From: Mycolicibacterium grossiae
GTDB lineage: Bacteria; Actinomycetota; Actinomycetes; Mycobacteriales; Mycobacteriaceae
Reading direction: 5' to 3'
Length of the DNA stretch: 64,000 nucleotides
NCBI RefSeq assembly: GCF_008329645.1
Contig: NZ_CP043474.1
Coordinates: forward strand, 5,084,001 to 5,148,000
The notes beneath the pieces were generated by a model that was not told where the DNA came from, made no database searches, and saw nothing but the letters and a program-made list of their open reading frames with translations. This document shows, one piece after another, positions 24,984 to 33,472 of this stretch (its first letter is position 1; each line of letters begins with the position of its first letter). The translations under genes were made by a program, and so were the position numbers.

Positions 24984-26017
24984 GCGACGCCGACGCCGGA
25001 CGTCTGGACACTGCACGCCTCGCCGCGTGGATGGATGCCGCCGGGCTCCCCGGTAGCGGCGCCCCGCTGCACGCGCGCTTCCTGTCCGGCGGCACGCAGA
25101 ACGTGATCTACGAACTCACCCGCGGCGACGCGCGCTGCGTCCTGCGGATGCCACCGACCGGCGCCCCGCCGGATCGGGACGCCGGCATCCTGCGCGAGTG
25201 GCGCATCATCGCCGCGCTCGACGGATCCGACGTGCCGCACACCGCGGCGATCGCGGTGTGCGAGGACGCCGCCGTCCTCGGCCGCCCGTTCTATCTGATG
25301 GGCTTCGTCGACGGTTGGTCGCCGATGGATCGGCATGCCCGCTGGCCGGAGCCGTTCGATTCCGATCTCGATGCCCGGCCGGGCCTGAGTTACGCACTGG
25401 CCGAGGGCATCGCGCTGCTGTCGACGGTGGACTGGCGCGCCCGGGGACTGCACGACCTGGGTCGTCCCGACGGCTTCCACGAGCGCCAGGTCGCGCGCTG
25501 GACCGGCTTCCTGGAGCGGATCCGCGGCCGCGAGCTGCCCGGTCTCGACGAGGCGACGGCCTGGCTGCGGACCCACGGGCCGCTCGACTTCGTCCCCGGT
25601 CTGATGCACGGCGACTACCAGTTCGCCAACGTCATGTACCGGCACGGCGCCCCGGCACGGCTGGCGGCGATCGTGGACTGGGAGATGGGGACGGTCGGCG
25701 ACCCGAAGCTCGACCTGGCCTGGATGGTGCAGTCCTGGCCCGTCGACACGAACGCACCGGCGCCCTCGGAGATGGGGTACGTCGACATGCGGGGCATGCC
25801 GTCACGCGACGACGTGGTGGCGCACTACGCCGAGGTGTCCGGACGGCAGGTCGACGATCTGGACTACTACCTGGTGCTGGCGAAGTGGAAGCTCGCGATC
25901 GTTCTGGAGCAGGGATTCCAGCGTGCCGGCGACGACGAGAAGCTGCTGGCGTTCGGGCCGGTCGTGCTCGACCTGATGGCCTCGGCCGCCGACCTCGCCG
26001 CGACCTCCGACTACTGA
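24980..26017 (+). CDS. APH-type phosphotransferase (acyl-CoA kinase-like)
   Basis: 345 residues. Kinase-like fold with FLSGGTQNVIYEL nucleotide loop near 35-47, VLRMP strand, catalytic loop LMHGDYQFANVMY (D212, N217) and metal-binding VDWEMGTVGDP (D233). Belongs to the aminoglycoside phosphotransferase family, but the LvaA/ACAD10-type subgroup phosphorylates hydroxyacyl-CoAs. GTG start overlaps the acyl-CoA dehydrogenase stop. The pair could convert 4-hydroxyacyl-CoA to an enoyl- or 3-hydroxyacyl-CoA for beta-oxidation. Antibiotic resistance is a less likely reading. Confidence 0.9.
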   Translation: MSDADAGRLDTARLAAWMDAAGLPGSGAPLHARFLSGGTQNVIYELTRGDARCVLRMPPTGAPPDRDAGILREWRIIAALDGSDVPHTAAIAVCEDAAVLGRPFYLMGFVDGWSPMDRHARWPEPFDSDLDARPGLSYALAEGIALLSTVDWRARGLHDLGRPDGFHERQVARWTGFLERIRGRELPGLDEATAWLRTHGPLDFVPGLMHGDYQFANVMYRHGAPARLAAIVDWEMGTVGDPKLDLAWMVQSWPVDTNAPAPSEMGYVDMRGMPSRDDVVAHYAEVSGRQVDDLDYYLVLAKWKLAIVLEQGFQRAGDDEKLLAFGPVVLDLMASAADLAATSDY

Positions 26018-26985
26018 TGCGGGCCGCAGTGTGTCCCGTCCACGGCGGACCGGACGTCGTCCGCACCGTCGAGCTGCCCGTCCCGGAGCCGGCCGACGGC
26101 GAGGCCCTGGTCCGCGTCGACGTCGCGGCGGTGAACTTCCCGGACGTCCTGCTGATCGCCGGCCGTTACCAGGTGGACGTGCGGCCGCCGTTCGTGCCGG
26201 GCAGCGAGTACGCCGGCACCGTCGTCGCCGTCCGCGGTGACGTCGGCGACCTCGCCGTCGGTGACCGCGTGACCGGAACCGGACTCGTCGGCGCCTTCGC
26301 CGAGCGGGTGGCCGCCCCGGCGGCCACGCTGCGCCGGATCCCCGACGGCATGACCGCGGCCACGGCGGCGGCCGCCGGCGTCGCACACCGGACGGCGCAC
26401 CACGCCCTGCGGTCCATGGCCCGGATCGCCCCCGGCGACCGCCTGCTGGTGCTCGGCGCGGGCGGCGGCGTCGGCCTGGCGGCGGTGCAGCTCGGCACCG
26501 CGATGGGCGCACGCGTGACCGCCGTGGCGTCGACCGCCGAGAAGCTTGCCGCGACAACACGTTACGGCGCCGAGGTCACCGTGCGCCACGGAGACGGCGA
26601 CCTGCGGGAGCTGCTCCGCGCGGCAGTGCCGGACGGGCACGACGCGGCGCTCGACCCGGTGGGCGGTGCGCTCGCCGAGCCCGCGCTGCGCACCCTGCGG
26701 CGCGGCGGACGGTTCGTCACGGTGGGTTTCGCGTCCGGCGTCATCCCCCGCATCCCGCTGAACCTCGTCCTGGTCAAGGGGGTGCGGATCCTCGGCTTCC
26801 AGTTCCAGGACGTGCCGGCCGACGAATTCGCGCGGACCGAGGCCGACCTCGCCGAGCTACTCGCCTCGGGGCAGGTGACGCCGCACGTCGGCGCGGTGTA
26901 TCCACTCGACGACGCGGCGACGGCGCTGCGTCACGTCGCCGACGGCCGGGCGGTGGGCAAGGTGCTCATCCGCGTCGGCACGTGA
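26017..26985 (+). CDS. Zinc-free MDR oxidoreductase (quinone oxidoreductase-like)
   Basis: 322 residues. N-terminal GroES-like domain with VNFPDVLLIAGRYQ and PFVPGSEYAG, C-terminal Rossmann domain with LGAGGGVGLAAVQ near 146-158. No zinc ligands are visible, as in quinone oxidoreductase/enoyl reductase types that use NADPH to reduce conjugated double bonds. Its ATG shares one base with the kinase stop (TGATG). Last gene of the unit; a small GC hairpin (26987-27000) follows. Confidence 0.9.
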   Translation: MRAAVCPVHGGPDVVRTVELPVPEPADGEALVRVDVAAVNFPDVLLIAGRYQVDVRPPFVPGSEYAGTVVAVRGDVGDLAVGDRVTGTGLVGAFAERVAAPAATLRRIPDGMTAATAAAAGVAHRTAHHALRSMARIAPGDRLLVLGAGGGVGLAAVQLGTAMGARVTAVASTAEKLAATTRYGAEVTVRHGDGDLRELLRAAVPDGHDAALDPVGGALAEPALRTLRRGGRFVTVGFASGVIPRIPLNLVLVKGVRILGFQFQDVPADEFARTEADLAELLASGQVTPHVGAVYPLDDAATALRHVADGRAVGKVLIRVGT

Positions 26986-26986
26986 C

Positions 26987-27000
26987 CGGCGGGCACGCCG
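26987..27000. terminator. Small hairpin between convergent genes
   Basis: CGGCG-GGCA-CGCCG: 5-bp stem with a 4-base loop in the 18-bp gap between the MDR gene and the convergent unknown gene. No T-tract; weak terminator candidate. Confidence 0.3.
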
Positions 27001-27003
27001 AGA

Positions 27004-27507
27004 TCAGCTGGCGGGCACCAGGTCGGCCGCGACCGACGGGCAGGCCGTGACGCCGCAGAGGAAGGTCTCGGCCCGCTCGACCGCGCCCTCGAGGTTCGAC
27101 GCCGCCATGGCTTGGGTCTTGAATGCGCGGGCCGCGGCGCTCAGGTGGTGCTCGACCGACGCGACGGTGGCGTCGAGTTCGGCGGGCCAGGCCTGACCCC
27201 ACAGGGTCACCTCGGTCATGCCGTGGTCGAGGGCGTTGAGCACGCCCTCGCGGACGCGGGCGTCGGACGCGAACAGGTCCGCGGCGACGGCGACGGTCTG
27301 CGGATGCGGACGCTCGGCCCACTCCGTCAGGGCGATCTCGAGGTCCTGCACCTCGACGCCGAGGATTTCCAACGGCCGCAGGTCGTCGCCGCCGGTGATC
27401 AGCACGGTGACGTCCCAGCCGGCCATGACGCGGTCGACGAGCCACCCGCCGGCGTACTGGACCACCTCGGGCACGCTGGCGGCCACGACGTCGAGCCGGT
27501 ACCTCAC
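27004..27507 (-). CDS. Unknown protein coupled to TetR gene
   Basis: 167 residues, soluble, no recognised family. The GTG at 27507 overlaps the TetR stop (GTGA); a longer frame exists but would run through the TetR gene and reads as low-quality sequence. Visible features are a hydrophobic WDVTVLITGG strand near 29-38 and an ALDHGMTEVTLWGQAW segment near 97-112. The coupling suggests it shares the regulator's target pathway or modulates it. Confidence 0.65.
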   Translation of the reverse strand: MRYRLDVVAASVPEVVQYAGGWLVDRVMAGWDVTVLITGGDDLRPLEILGVEVQDLEIALTEWAERPHPQTVAVAADLFASDARVREGVLNALDHGMTEVTLWGQAWPAELDATVASVEHHLSAAARAFKTQAMAASNLEGAVERAETFLCGVTACPSVAADLVPAS

Positions 27508-28154
27508 GTCGATGATCCCGGCGTCGGCGCGGCCGTGGCCGGCAGGGTGAAGTCGCGGGCCAGCATCTCGCCGTACCCCTTGAACACGTCGTTCAGGGGT
27601 ATCGAAGGATCGAGCAGCCATGCGGTCTCCATTCCGTTGATGAATGCCAGGATCTCCACGGCCTTGATGGCCGGGTCGAAGTCGGTGCGGTAGCGGCCCG
27701 CGGTCTGACCACCGCGGATGATGTCGGCGACGATGTCGACGGCCGCGCGCTGGCGTTGCAGCAGCCGGTCGTGCAGCGGCGCATCGGGGGCGATGTTCTC
27801 GATCAGCAGCACGGTGAAGGTGCCGACGAGTTCGGGCGCGCGGTCGAAGCGCTCGGCCACCCGGCAGATCTCGGTGACGAGGTCGCCGGTGCGGTCGGCG
27901 TGGCTGTCGTCGTCGAAGTCACGGGCGTCGAGCACCGCGTTGAGCAACTGCTCCTTCGACTCGAAGTGGTGCAGCAGACCGGCGGCACTGACGCCGGCCT
28001 CCTTGGCGATCTGCGCGAGGGAGGTGTTGCGCCAACCGTTGCGCGCGAGCAGGCGTTCGGCCACGGCGAGGATGCGCTGTTTGCGGTCCTCCCCCTTGGC
28101 GAGCAGCGACTCGTAGGGGCGCTGACGCGCCGTCTCGGTCTGCGCTGTGGACAC
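27504..28154 (-). CDS. TetR-family transcriptional regulator
   Basis: 216 residues. Helix-turn-helix at about 24-70 (RKQRILAVAERLLARNGW, LAQIAKEAGVSAAGLLHHF). The GTG at 28154 was chosen for the GAAGGGG ribosome site five bases upstream; a 21-codon-longer frame to 28217 starts inside the promoter repeat. It lies downstream of the beta-oxidation operon on the same strand, separated by 166 bp with two inverted repeats. It may repress that operon or itself. Confidence 0.88.
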   Translation of the reverse strand: MSTAQTETARQRPYESLLAKGEDRKQRILAVAERLLARNGWRNTSLAQIAKEAGVSAAGLLHHFESKEQLLNAVLDARDFDDDSHADRTGDLVTEICRVAERFDRAPELVGTFTVLLIENIAPDAPLHDRLLQRQRAAVDIVADIIRGGQTAGRYRTDFDPAIKAVEILAFINGMETAWLLDPSIPLNDVFKGYGEMLARDFTLPATAAPTPGSST

Positions 28155-28172
28155 TGAACCCCTTCGTTCGAA

Positions 28173-28204
28173 CCAACTAACTGAATACACAGTAGGTAGG
28201 TTGG
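28173..28204. promoter_or_regulatory. Imperfect inverted repeat upstream of tetR
   Basis: CCAAC at 28173-28177 and GTTGG at 28200-28204 flank an AT-rich core with CTG...CAG. It lies 18 bp before the TetR start. Weaker than the other operators in this window; possible autoregulatory site. Confidence 0.35.
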
Positions 28205-28207
28205 CGC

Positions 28208-28255
28208 GGTGTGACAAGAGTCTCAGCGCGGAAATGTTTGAGCCTGCGTCACACC
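28208..28255. repeat. Inverted repeat with 8-bp perfect arms
   Basis: GGTGTGAC (28208-28215) and GTCACACC (28248-28255) are exact complements with a 32-base loop that contains an inner CTCA/TGAG pair. Intergenic, between tetR and the acyl-CoA dehydrogenase. Confidence 0.5.
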
Positions 28256-28266
28256 ACCCGTTGCCG

Positions 28267-28319
28267 GCGATTTCGGCGCGGAATCCGTCGCTCAGCGATC
28301 GAAAACGCGCCGAAATCGC
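28267..28319 (-). terminator. 14-bp perfect hairpin after the beta-oxidation operon
   Basis: GCGATTTCGGCGCG (28267-28280) and CGCGCCGAAATCGC (28306-28319) pair without mismatch around a 25-base loop. It begins one base past the acyl-CoA dehydrogenase stop at 28321 on the minus strand. No T-run follows, as is common for mycobacterial terminators; it could also stabilise the 3' end of the message. Confidence 0.55.
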
Positions 28320-28320
28320 A

Positions 28321-29469
28321 CTAGAGGCCGAGGGACTTGGCGATGATGACCTTCATGACCTCGCTGGTGCCGGCATAGATGCGGGCCACACGGGCGTCGG
28401 TGTACAGCCGGGCGATCGGATACTCGGTCATGTAGCCGTAGCCGCCGAACAGCTGCAGACAGCGATCGACCACGCGCTGCTGCATTTCGGTGCAGAAGAG
28501 CTTCACCCGCGCCGCGTCGGGCGCACTCAGCTCCCCCTCGACGTGCAGCGCCACGGCCCGGTCGAGCATGGCCTGCCCCGCCTCGACGTCCGTGGAGCAC
28601 GCCGCCAGCTCGAACTTGGTGTTCTGGAACGACGCCACCGGCGTGCCGAACGCCGTCCGGGTGCGGGTGTACTCGATCGCCGCGGCGATCGCCGAGCGGG
28701 CCTGCGCCACCGACCCGACCGCCACGGTCAGACGCTCCTGCGGCAGGTTGTGGCCGAGGTAGGCGAAGGCCCCGTCGACCTCCCCCAGCACGTTGGCCGC
28801 GGGCACCCGGACGTCGGTGAACGACAACTCGGCGGTGTCCTGCACCTTGCAGCCCATCTTCTCCAGCTCGCGGCCCCGCACGAAGCCCGGCATGCCGTCC
28901 TCCACGACGAGCAGCGTCAGACCCTTGCGCCGGTCGTCCGGATCGGTGGACGTCCGCGCCACGACGACGACGAGGTCGGCCTGCATGCCGCCGGTGATGA
29001 ACGTCTTGGCGCCGTTGACGACGTAGTCGTCGCCGTCCCGCACGGCGGTGGTGCGCATGCCGGCGAGGTCCGATCCGGTCCCCGGCTCCGTCATCGCGAT
29101 CGCCGTCAGCAGCTCGCCGCTCGCCAGCCCGGGGAACCACCGACCGCGCTGCTCGTCGTTCGCGTAGTGCAAGAAGTACGGCAGGATCACCTCGAGCTGG
29201 GTGCGCACCGTCGACAGCGTCACCAGGGCCTTCGCGGCCTCCTCCTGCAACACCACGTTGTACCGGTAGTCGGGTTCGCCGCCGCCGCCGTACTCCTCGG
29301 GGATCGCCATGCCGAGCATGCCGAGTTCCCCCATGCGCGCGAACACCTCGCGCGGCATCCGGCCGCCCTTCTCCCACTGCGGGTAGTGCGGCACGACCTC
29401 CTTCTCGACGAAGTCCCGCGCGAGTTCGCGGAACGCCTCGTGGTCGTTGGTGAACAGGTCTCGGCGCAC
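28321..29469 (-). CDS. Acyl-CoA dehydrogenase
   Basis: 382 residues, standard length. ACAD signatures: AIAMTEPGTGSDLAGMRTTA near 121-140, VVNGAKTFITGG, and the C-terminal LQLFGGYGYMTEYPIAR and YAGTSEVMKVIIAKSLG. FAD-dependent alpha,beta-desaturation of an acyl-CoA. GTG start at 29469. Last gene of the operon from 34663; it follows the thiolase by 16 bp, so the operon carries two dehydrogenases of different lineage, perhaps for different chain stages. Confidence 0.93.
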   Translation of the reverse strand: MRRDLFTNDHEAFRELARDFVEKEVVPHYPQWEKGGRMPREVFARMGELGMLGMAIPEEYGGGGEPDYRYNVVLQEEAAKALVTLSTVRTQLEVILPYFLHYANDEQRGRWFPGLASGELLTAIAMTEPGTGSDLAGMRTTAVRDGDDYVVNGAKTFITGGMQADLVVVVARTSTDPDDRRKGLTLLVVEDGMPGFVRGRELEKMGCKVQDTAELSFTDVRVPAANVLGEVDGAFAYLGHNLPQERLTVAVGSVAQARSAIAAAIEYTRTRTAFGTPVASFQNTKFELAACSTDVEAGQAMLDRAVALHVEGELSAPDAARVKLFCTEMQQRVVDRCLQLFGGYGYMTEYPIARLYTDARVARIYAGTSEVMKVIIAKSLGL

Positions 29470-29485
29470 GGCGCCTCCTCTCGGG

Positions 29486-30640
29486 TCAGGGCAGCAGTTC
29501 GACGATGGTGGCGTTGGCGGTGCCGCCGCCCTCGCACATGGTCTGCAGGCCGTAGCGAATCCCGTTGTCCCGCATGTGATGGATCATCCGGGTCATCAGC
29601 ACGGCGCCGGACGCGCCCAGCGGATGCCCCAGGGCGATGGCACCGCCCAGCGGGTTGAGCTTCGACTCGTCGGCACCGGTGTCGACCTGCCAGGCCAACG
29701 GCACGGGCGCGAACGCCTCGTTGACCTCGAACACGCCGATGTCCGACAACGCCAGACCGGCCTTGTGCAACACCTTCTCGGTGGCCGGGATCGGTCCGGT
29801 CAGCATCAGTTTCGGGTCGGCTCCGGTCACGGCACCGGCGCAGTAGCGCACCAGCGGGGTCAGGCCCAGGGTGACGGCGTTCTCGGCGGTCATGACGAGC
29901 AGCGCCGCCGCGCCGTCGGAGATCTGCGACGAGTTGCCGGCGTGGATGACGCCGTCCTCGGTGAATGCCGGCTTCAGACCGGCCAGCTTCTCCGCGGTCG
30001 TCCCGCGCCGGATGCCCTCGTCGTCGGTCACGACGCCCGCGGTCTCGCCCGCGGTGAACACCGGCACGATCTGGTCGGTGAACGCCCCGGCGTCCTGGGC
30101 GGCGGCGGCGCGTTCGTGCGACCGCGCGGAGTATTCGTCGAGCCGGGCCCGCGAGAACCCCCACTTCTCGGCGATCAGCTCCGCGCAGATGCCCTGGTTG
30201 AACGAGAAACCGTCGTAGCGCTCCAGCACCTTCGGTCCGTAGGGCATGCCGGTCGCGCGCGCCGATCCCAGCGGGACGCGGCTCATCACCTCCACGCCGC
30301 CGGCAACCACGACGTCCTGCTGACCGGACATCACCGCCTGCACGGCGAAGTCGAGGGCCTGCTGGCTCGACCCGCACGCCCGGTTCACCGTCGTGCCGGG
30401 GATGTGCTCGGGCCACCCCGCGGCCAGAACCGCATACCGGCCGATGTTGCTCGACTGGTCCCCCACCTGCGACACGCACCCCCACACGACGTCGTCGACC
30501 ACCTCGGGGTCGACGCCCGTCCGCTCGGCCAGTTCGCCGAGCACCACCGCCGACAGATCGGCCGCGTGCTGGTCCGACAGCCCCCCGTTGCGCTTGCCGA
30601 CCGGCGTACGCACCGCTCCGACGATCACCGTCTCCCGCAT
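29486..30640 (-). CDS. Acetyl-CoA acyltransferase (thiolase)
   Basis: 384 residues. Nucleophile C89 in NRACGSSQQA, then GHPLGASGA with the catalytic histidine and CEGGGTANA with the second active cysteine near the C-terminus. Degradative thiolase releasing acetyl- or propionyl-CoA. Start ATG 30640 shares a base with the enoyl-CoA hydratase stop (TGATG); the longer frame upstream was rejected because it runs into that gene. Confidence 0.95.
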   Translation of the reverse strand: MRETVIVGAVRTPVGKRNGGLSDQHAADLSAVVLGELAERTGVDPEVVDDVVWGCVSQVGDQSSNIGRYAVLAAGWPEHIPGTTVNRACGSSQQALDFAVQAVMSGQQDVVVAGGVEVMSRVPLGSARATGMPYGPKVLERYDGFSFNQGICAELIAEKWGFSRARLDEYSARSHERAAAAQDAGAFTDQIVPVFTAGETAGVVTDDEGIRRGTTAEKLAGLKPAFTEDGVIHAGNSSQISDGAAALLVMTAENAVTLGLTPLVRYCAGAVTGADPKLMLTGPIPATEKVLHKAGLALSDIGVFEVNEAFAPVPLAWQVDTGADESKLNPLGGAIALGHPLGASGAVLMTRMIHHMRDNGIRYGLQTMCEGGGTANATIVELLP

Positions 30641-31452
30641 CAGCTCTGCTCCTCGTGTGTGTCGGCGGCCCGCTCGTACAGAGCCCACGAGCCACTGAAC
30701 GTCGGGTCGCGTCGGGCGGCGAACGCGGCGTACGCCTCCATTGAATCGGTCGTCGCGAAGTTACCGGGCTGGGCGCGGGCCTCGTTGGCCAATGCCTGCC
30801 GCAGTGTCACGTCGGCGCCGTCGTTGAGCAGCGCCTTGCTCTGCGCGAGCGCGAACGGCGGTCCGGCCGCGAGTCGACCGGCGAGATCGGCCACGAACGC
30901 GTCCACCTCGTCGGCGGCGCGCACCCAGGTGACCAGCCCCAGCGCGTGGGCTTCCGCGGCGTCGATGGTCTCGGCGAGCAGCACCAGCCGCTTGGCCTGT
31001 TGCAGCCCAACGAGTTTCGGCAGCAGCCACGACCCGCCGAGGTCCACCGACAGCCCGCGCCGAGCGAAGGTCTGGCTGAACCGCGCCTCGGGCGTCGCGA
31101 CGACGAGGTCGCACCCCAGCGCCAGGTTCCAGCCGGCGCCGACGGCGATCCCGGTGACCTTCGCGATGGTCGGTACCGCCAACTCGTGCAGTGCCAGGGC
31201 GACGTCGGTCAGCCGGTCGAGCTTGTAGCGCGGATGGATGGTTTCAGGCGTGGCGATGTCCGCGCCCGAGCAGAACGCTCCGCCCGCGCCGGTGAGCACC
31301 AGCGCTCGCACCGACGGGTCGCGCCGGACCGCACGCAGCGCATCGGCGAGATCGACCCACAGCGCGGGGTCGAGTGCGTTCTTGCGCTCGGGACGGTTCA
31401 GCGTCAGCGTCCGGACGCCTTGGTGATCCGACGACAGCAGGGCCGCGCTCAT
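30640..31452 (-). CDS. Enoyl-CoA hydratase/isomerase
   Basis: 270 residues, crotonase fold. NRPERKNAL near 19-27, the CoA-binding GAGGAFCSGADIA oxyanion segment, and GIAVGAGWNLALGCDLVVAT with the second oxyanion glycine near 100-119. The usual hydratase acid at the second catalytic position appears replaced (RGLSVDLGGSWLLPKL), a pattern common in mycobacterial EchA proteins. Hydrates a 2-enoyl-CoA within the beta-oxidation operon. ATGA overlap with the CoA transferase stop. Confidence 0.9.
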   Translation of the reverse strand: MSAALLSSDHQGVRTLTLNRPERKNALDPALWVDLADALRAVRRDPSVRALVLTGAGGAFCSGADIATPETIHPRYKLDRLTDVALALHELAVPTIAKVTGIAVGAGWNLALGCDLVVATPEARFSQTFARRGLSVDLGGSWLLPKLVGLQQAKRLVLLAETIDAAEAHALGLVTWVRAADEVDAFVADLAGRLAAGPPFALAQSKALLNDGADVTLRQALANEARAQPGNFATTDSMEAYAAFAARRDPTFSGSWALYERAADTHEEQS

Positions 31453-32699
31453 CGGTGCGCCGGGCCGATCACGCCGTCGGCGCGCAGAGCGGCCAATTCC
31501 GCAGCGCTGACCCCGATTTCGGTCAGTACGGCGTCGGTGTGCTCGCCGAGGCCCGGGATCGCGCCCATCGGCTGGTCGAAGCCGGTGATCACCGGCGGCG
31601 GACGCAGCGCCTGGATGTCCCCGACCGGCGTGGCGACGGTGCGCCACCGGTCGCGGGCGGCCAGTTGCGGGTGCGCCACCACCTCGCTGGGCAGGTTGTA
31701 GCGCGCATTGCCGATCCCCGCCCGGTCCGCGACGTCCTGGACGTGCGCGAGATCGTGTTGCGCGCACCAGGTGGCGATGGCCTCGGACACGACGTCGCGG
31801 TGCGCGCAGCGGCCCGGGTTCGTCGCCAGCCGCGGATCGTCGGCGAGGTCGGGCCGGTCGATGACGTCGCGCGCCACCCGCTGCCACTCGCGGTCGTTGG
31901 TGGTGCCGAGCACCACCGTCTGTCCGTCGCGGGTGTCGAAGGCGCCGTAGGGCGCCACCGCGGGCGAGCCGACGCCGAGCGGTTGCTGGTCGACGCCGGA
32001 GTGCTGGGTGTAGGTGAGCGCATAGCCCATCACGTCGGTCATCACGTCGAAGAGGCTCAGCTCGACGGCGGGCGCCGGCGCCGCGGCGTCCCGCCGCCCC
32101 CGGCCGACGAGCAGCGCCAGGATCGAGATGGCCGCGTAGAGGCCGGTGCTGAAGTCCGCCATCGCAGGACCGGGTTTGGCCGGCATGCCGGGATTGCCGG
32201 TGACGGCGCACGAACCCGCCTCGGCCTGCACCAGCAGGTCGTAGGCGCGCTTGTGCGAGATCGGACCGCCGGGGCCGTAGCCGTCGATCTCGACCGGGAT
32301 CACGTGCGGGTGCCGCTCGGCGAGATCGGCCGGGGCCAGGCCGAGGCGCGAGGTCGCGCCGGGAGCGAGGTTCGAGACGAACGCGTCGGCGCGGTCGAGC
32401 AGGCGGTGCAGCAGGTCGAGGCCCGCCGGCGCCTTCGTGTCGAGGGTGACCGACTCCTTGCCGCGGTTGCACCAGACGAAGTGCGCGGCCATTCCGCCCG
32501 GCCCGTTGACCACGTCGTCGTAGTACCGGGCGAAGTCGCCACCGCGGGGGTTCTCGATCTTGATGATCCGGGCCCCGAAGTCGGCCAGCACGCGCGTGCA
32601 CATCGGCGCGGCGACGGCCTGTTCCATGGCCACCACCGTGATGCCCGCCAGCGGAGCGCCGTGACCGGCCGACCCGCTTCCCGTGTCCGGTCGGGTCAC
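31449..32699 (-). CDS. CaiB/BaiF (family III) CoA transferase
   Basis: 416 residues. Starts LAGITVVAMEQAVAAPMCTR, with DFGARIIKIENPRGGD near 40-55, and catalytic aspartate D182 in MADFSTGLYA. Moves CoA from a donor thioester to a carboxylic acid, activating the pathway acid without ATP. GTG start at 32699 overlaps the SDR stop (GTGA). In this operon it is the only activation enzyme, so it probably primes the substrate for beta-oxidation, or acts as a racemase for branched acids. Confidence 0.93.
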   Translation of the reverse strand: MTRPDTGSGSAGHGAPLAGITVVAMEQAVAAPMCTRVLADFGARIIKIENPRGGDFARYYDDVVNGPGGMAAHFVWCNRGKESVTLDTKAPAGLDLLHRLLDRADAFVSNLAPGATSRLGLAPADLAERHPHVIPVEIDGYGPGGPISHKRAYDLLVQAEAGSCAVTGNPGMPAKPGPAMADFSTGLYAAISILALLVGRGRRDAAAPAPAVELSLFDVMTDVMGYALTYTQHSGVDQQPLGVGSPAVAPYGAFDTRDGQTVVLGTTNDREWQRVARDVIDRPDLADDPRLATNPGRCAHRDVVSEAIATWCAQHDLAHVQDVADRAGIGNARYNLPSEVVAHPQLAARDRWRTVATPVGDIQALRPPPVITGFDQPMGAIPGLGEHTDAVLTEIGVSAAELAALRADGVIGPAHR

Positions 32700-33463
32700 A
32701 TCACCATGCCGCCGTCGACCGGCAGCACCTGCCCGGTGACGTACGAGGCGGCGTCGGACGCCATGAACACGAACGCACCCGCGACCTCGGCGGGATCGGC
32801 CCACCGCTTCATCGGGATGCGGTTCATCATGGTGGCGGCGAACTTCTCGTTGGTGCGGATCGTCTCGGTCATCGGCGTCGCGGCGAGCGGCGCCAGGGCG
32901 TTCACCGCGATGCGCTTGGTGGCGAGTTCGCGCGCCAGCGACTTGGTGAAGCCGATGATGCCGGCCTTGGCGACGGAGTAGTTGACCTGTCCCAGGGTGC
33001 CCGTGAGGCCGGCCGCCGACGTGACGTTGACGATGCGTCCGGTGCCGTCGGTGGGGATGTGCGGCAGGGCGGCCTGCGTGACGTTGAATGCGCCCAGGAC
33101 GTGGACGTCGAACAGCAGTTGGAACGACTCCGCGGTGGTCTTGTCGAACATCGCCGGCCGGGTCACGCCGGCGTTGTTGATCACCACGTGCAGCGCGCCG
33201 CCCGCCAGGGCCGCCGCGCGGGCGGCCGCGTCGTCCGCGGCGGCCCGATCGGACACGTCGAGGGCGACGCCGTCGGCCGTGCCCCCCGCGTCGGTGATGC
33301 GCCGAGCCACCGCAGCGGCCGCGTCACCGTCGAGATCGGTGACCAGCACCGCCGCGCCGGCCTCGGCCAACGCCGCCGCCACTGCCGAGCCGATGCCGCC
33401 CGCGGCGCCGGTGACCAGCGCCGAGCGCCCGGACAAGTCGAAGTACCCCATCGTCGTCGACAT
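32696..33463 (-). CDS. SDR, FabG-like 3-hydroxyacyl-CoA dehydrogenase
   Basis: 255 residues. GAAGGIG at 19-25, NNAGV, NVTSAAG with the catalytic serine, YSVAKAG with Tyr/Lys, and the FabG-type ending VDGG. In this operon the expected role is oxidation of the 3-hydroxyacyl-CoA made by the hydratase, feeding the thiolase. It starts 9 bp after the acyl-CoA dehydrogenase at 33473. Confidence 0.92.
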   Translation of the reverse strand: MSTTMGYFDLSGRSALVTGAAGGIGSAVAAALAEAGAAVLVTDLDGDAAAAVARRITDAGGTADGVALDVSDRAAADDAAARAAALAGGALHVVINNAGVTRPAMFDKTTAESFQLLFDVHVLGAFNVTQAALPHIPTDGTGRIVNVTSAAGLTGTLGQVNYSVAKAGIIGFTKSLARELATKRIAVNALAPLAATPMTETIRTNEKFAATMMNRIPMKRWADPAEVAGAFVFMASDAASYVTGQVLPVDGGMVM

Positions 33464-33472
33464 TCCCTCTCG

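Noticed and set aside
22890..25016. 708-aa minus-strand open frame
   Set aside because: Antisense to TetR and acyl-CoA dehydrogenase; low-complexity and without domains.
24980..26017. Aminoglycoside resistance gene
   Set aside because: Coupling to an ACAD10/11-like dehydrogenase fits an acyl-CoA kinase better.
27508..27621. N-terminal extension of the unknown gene at 27004
   Set aside because: Would run through the end of the TetR gene; the GTGA overlap start at 27507 fits the pattern of the window.
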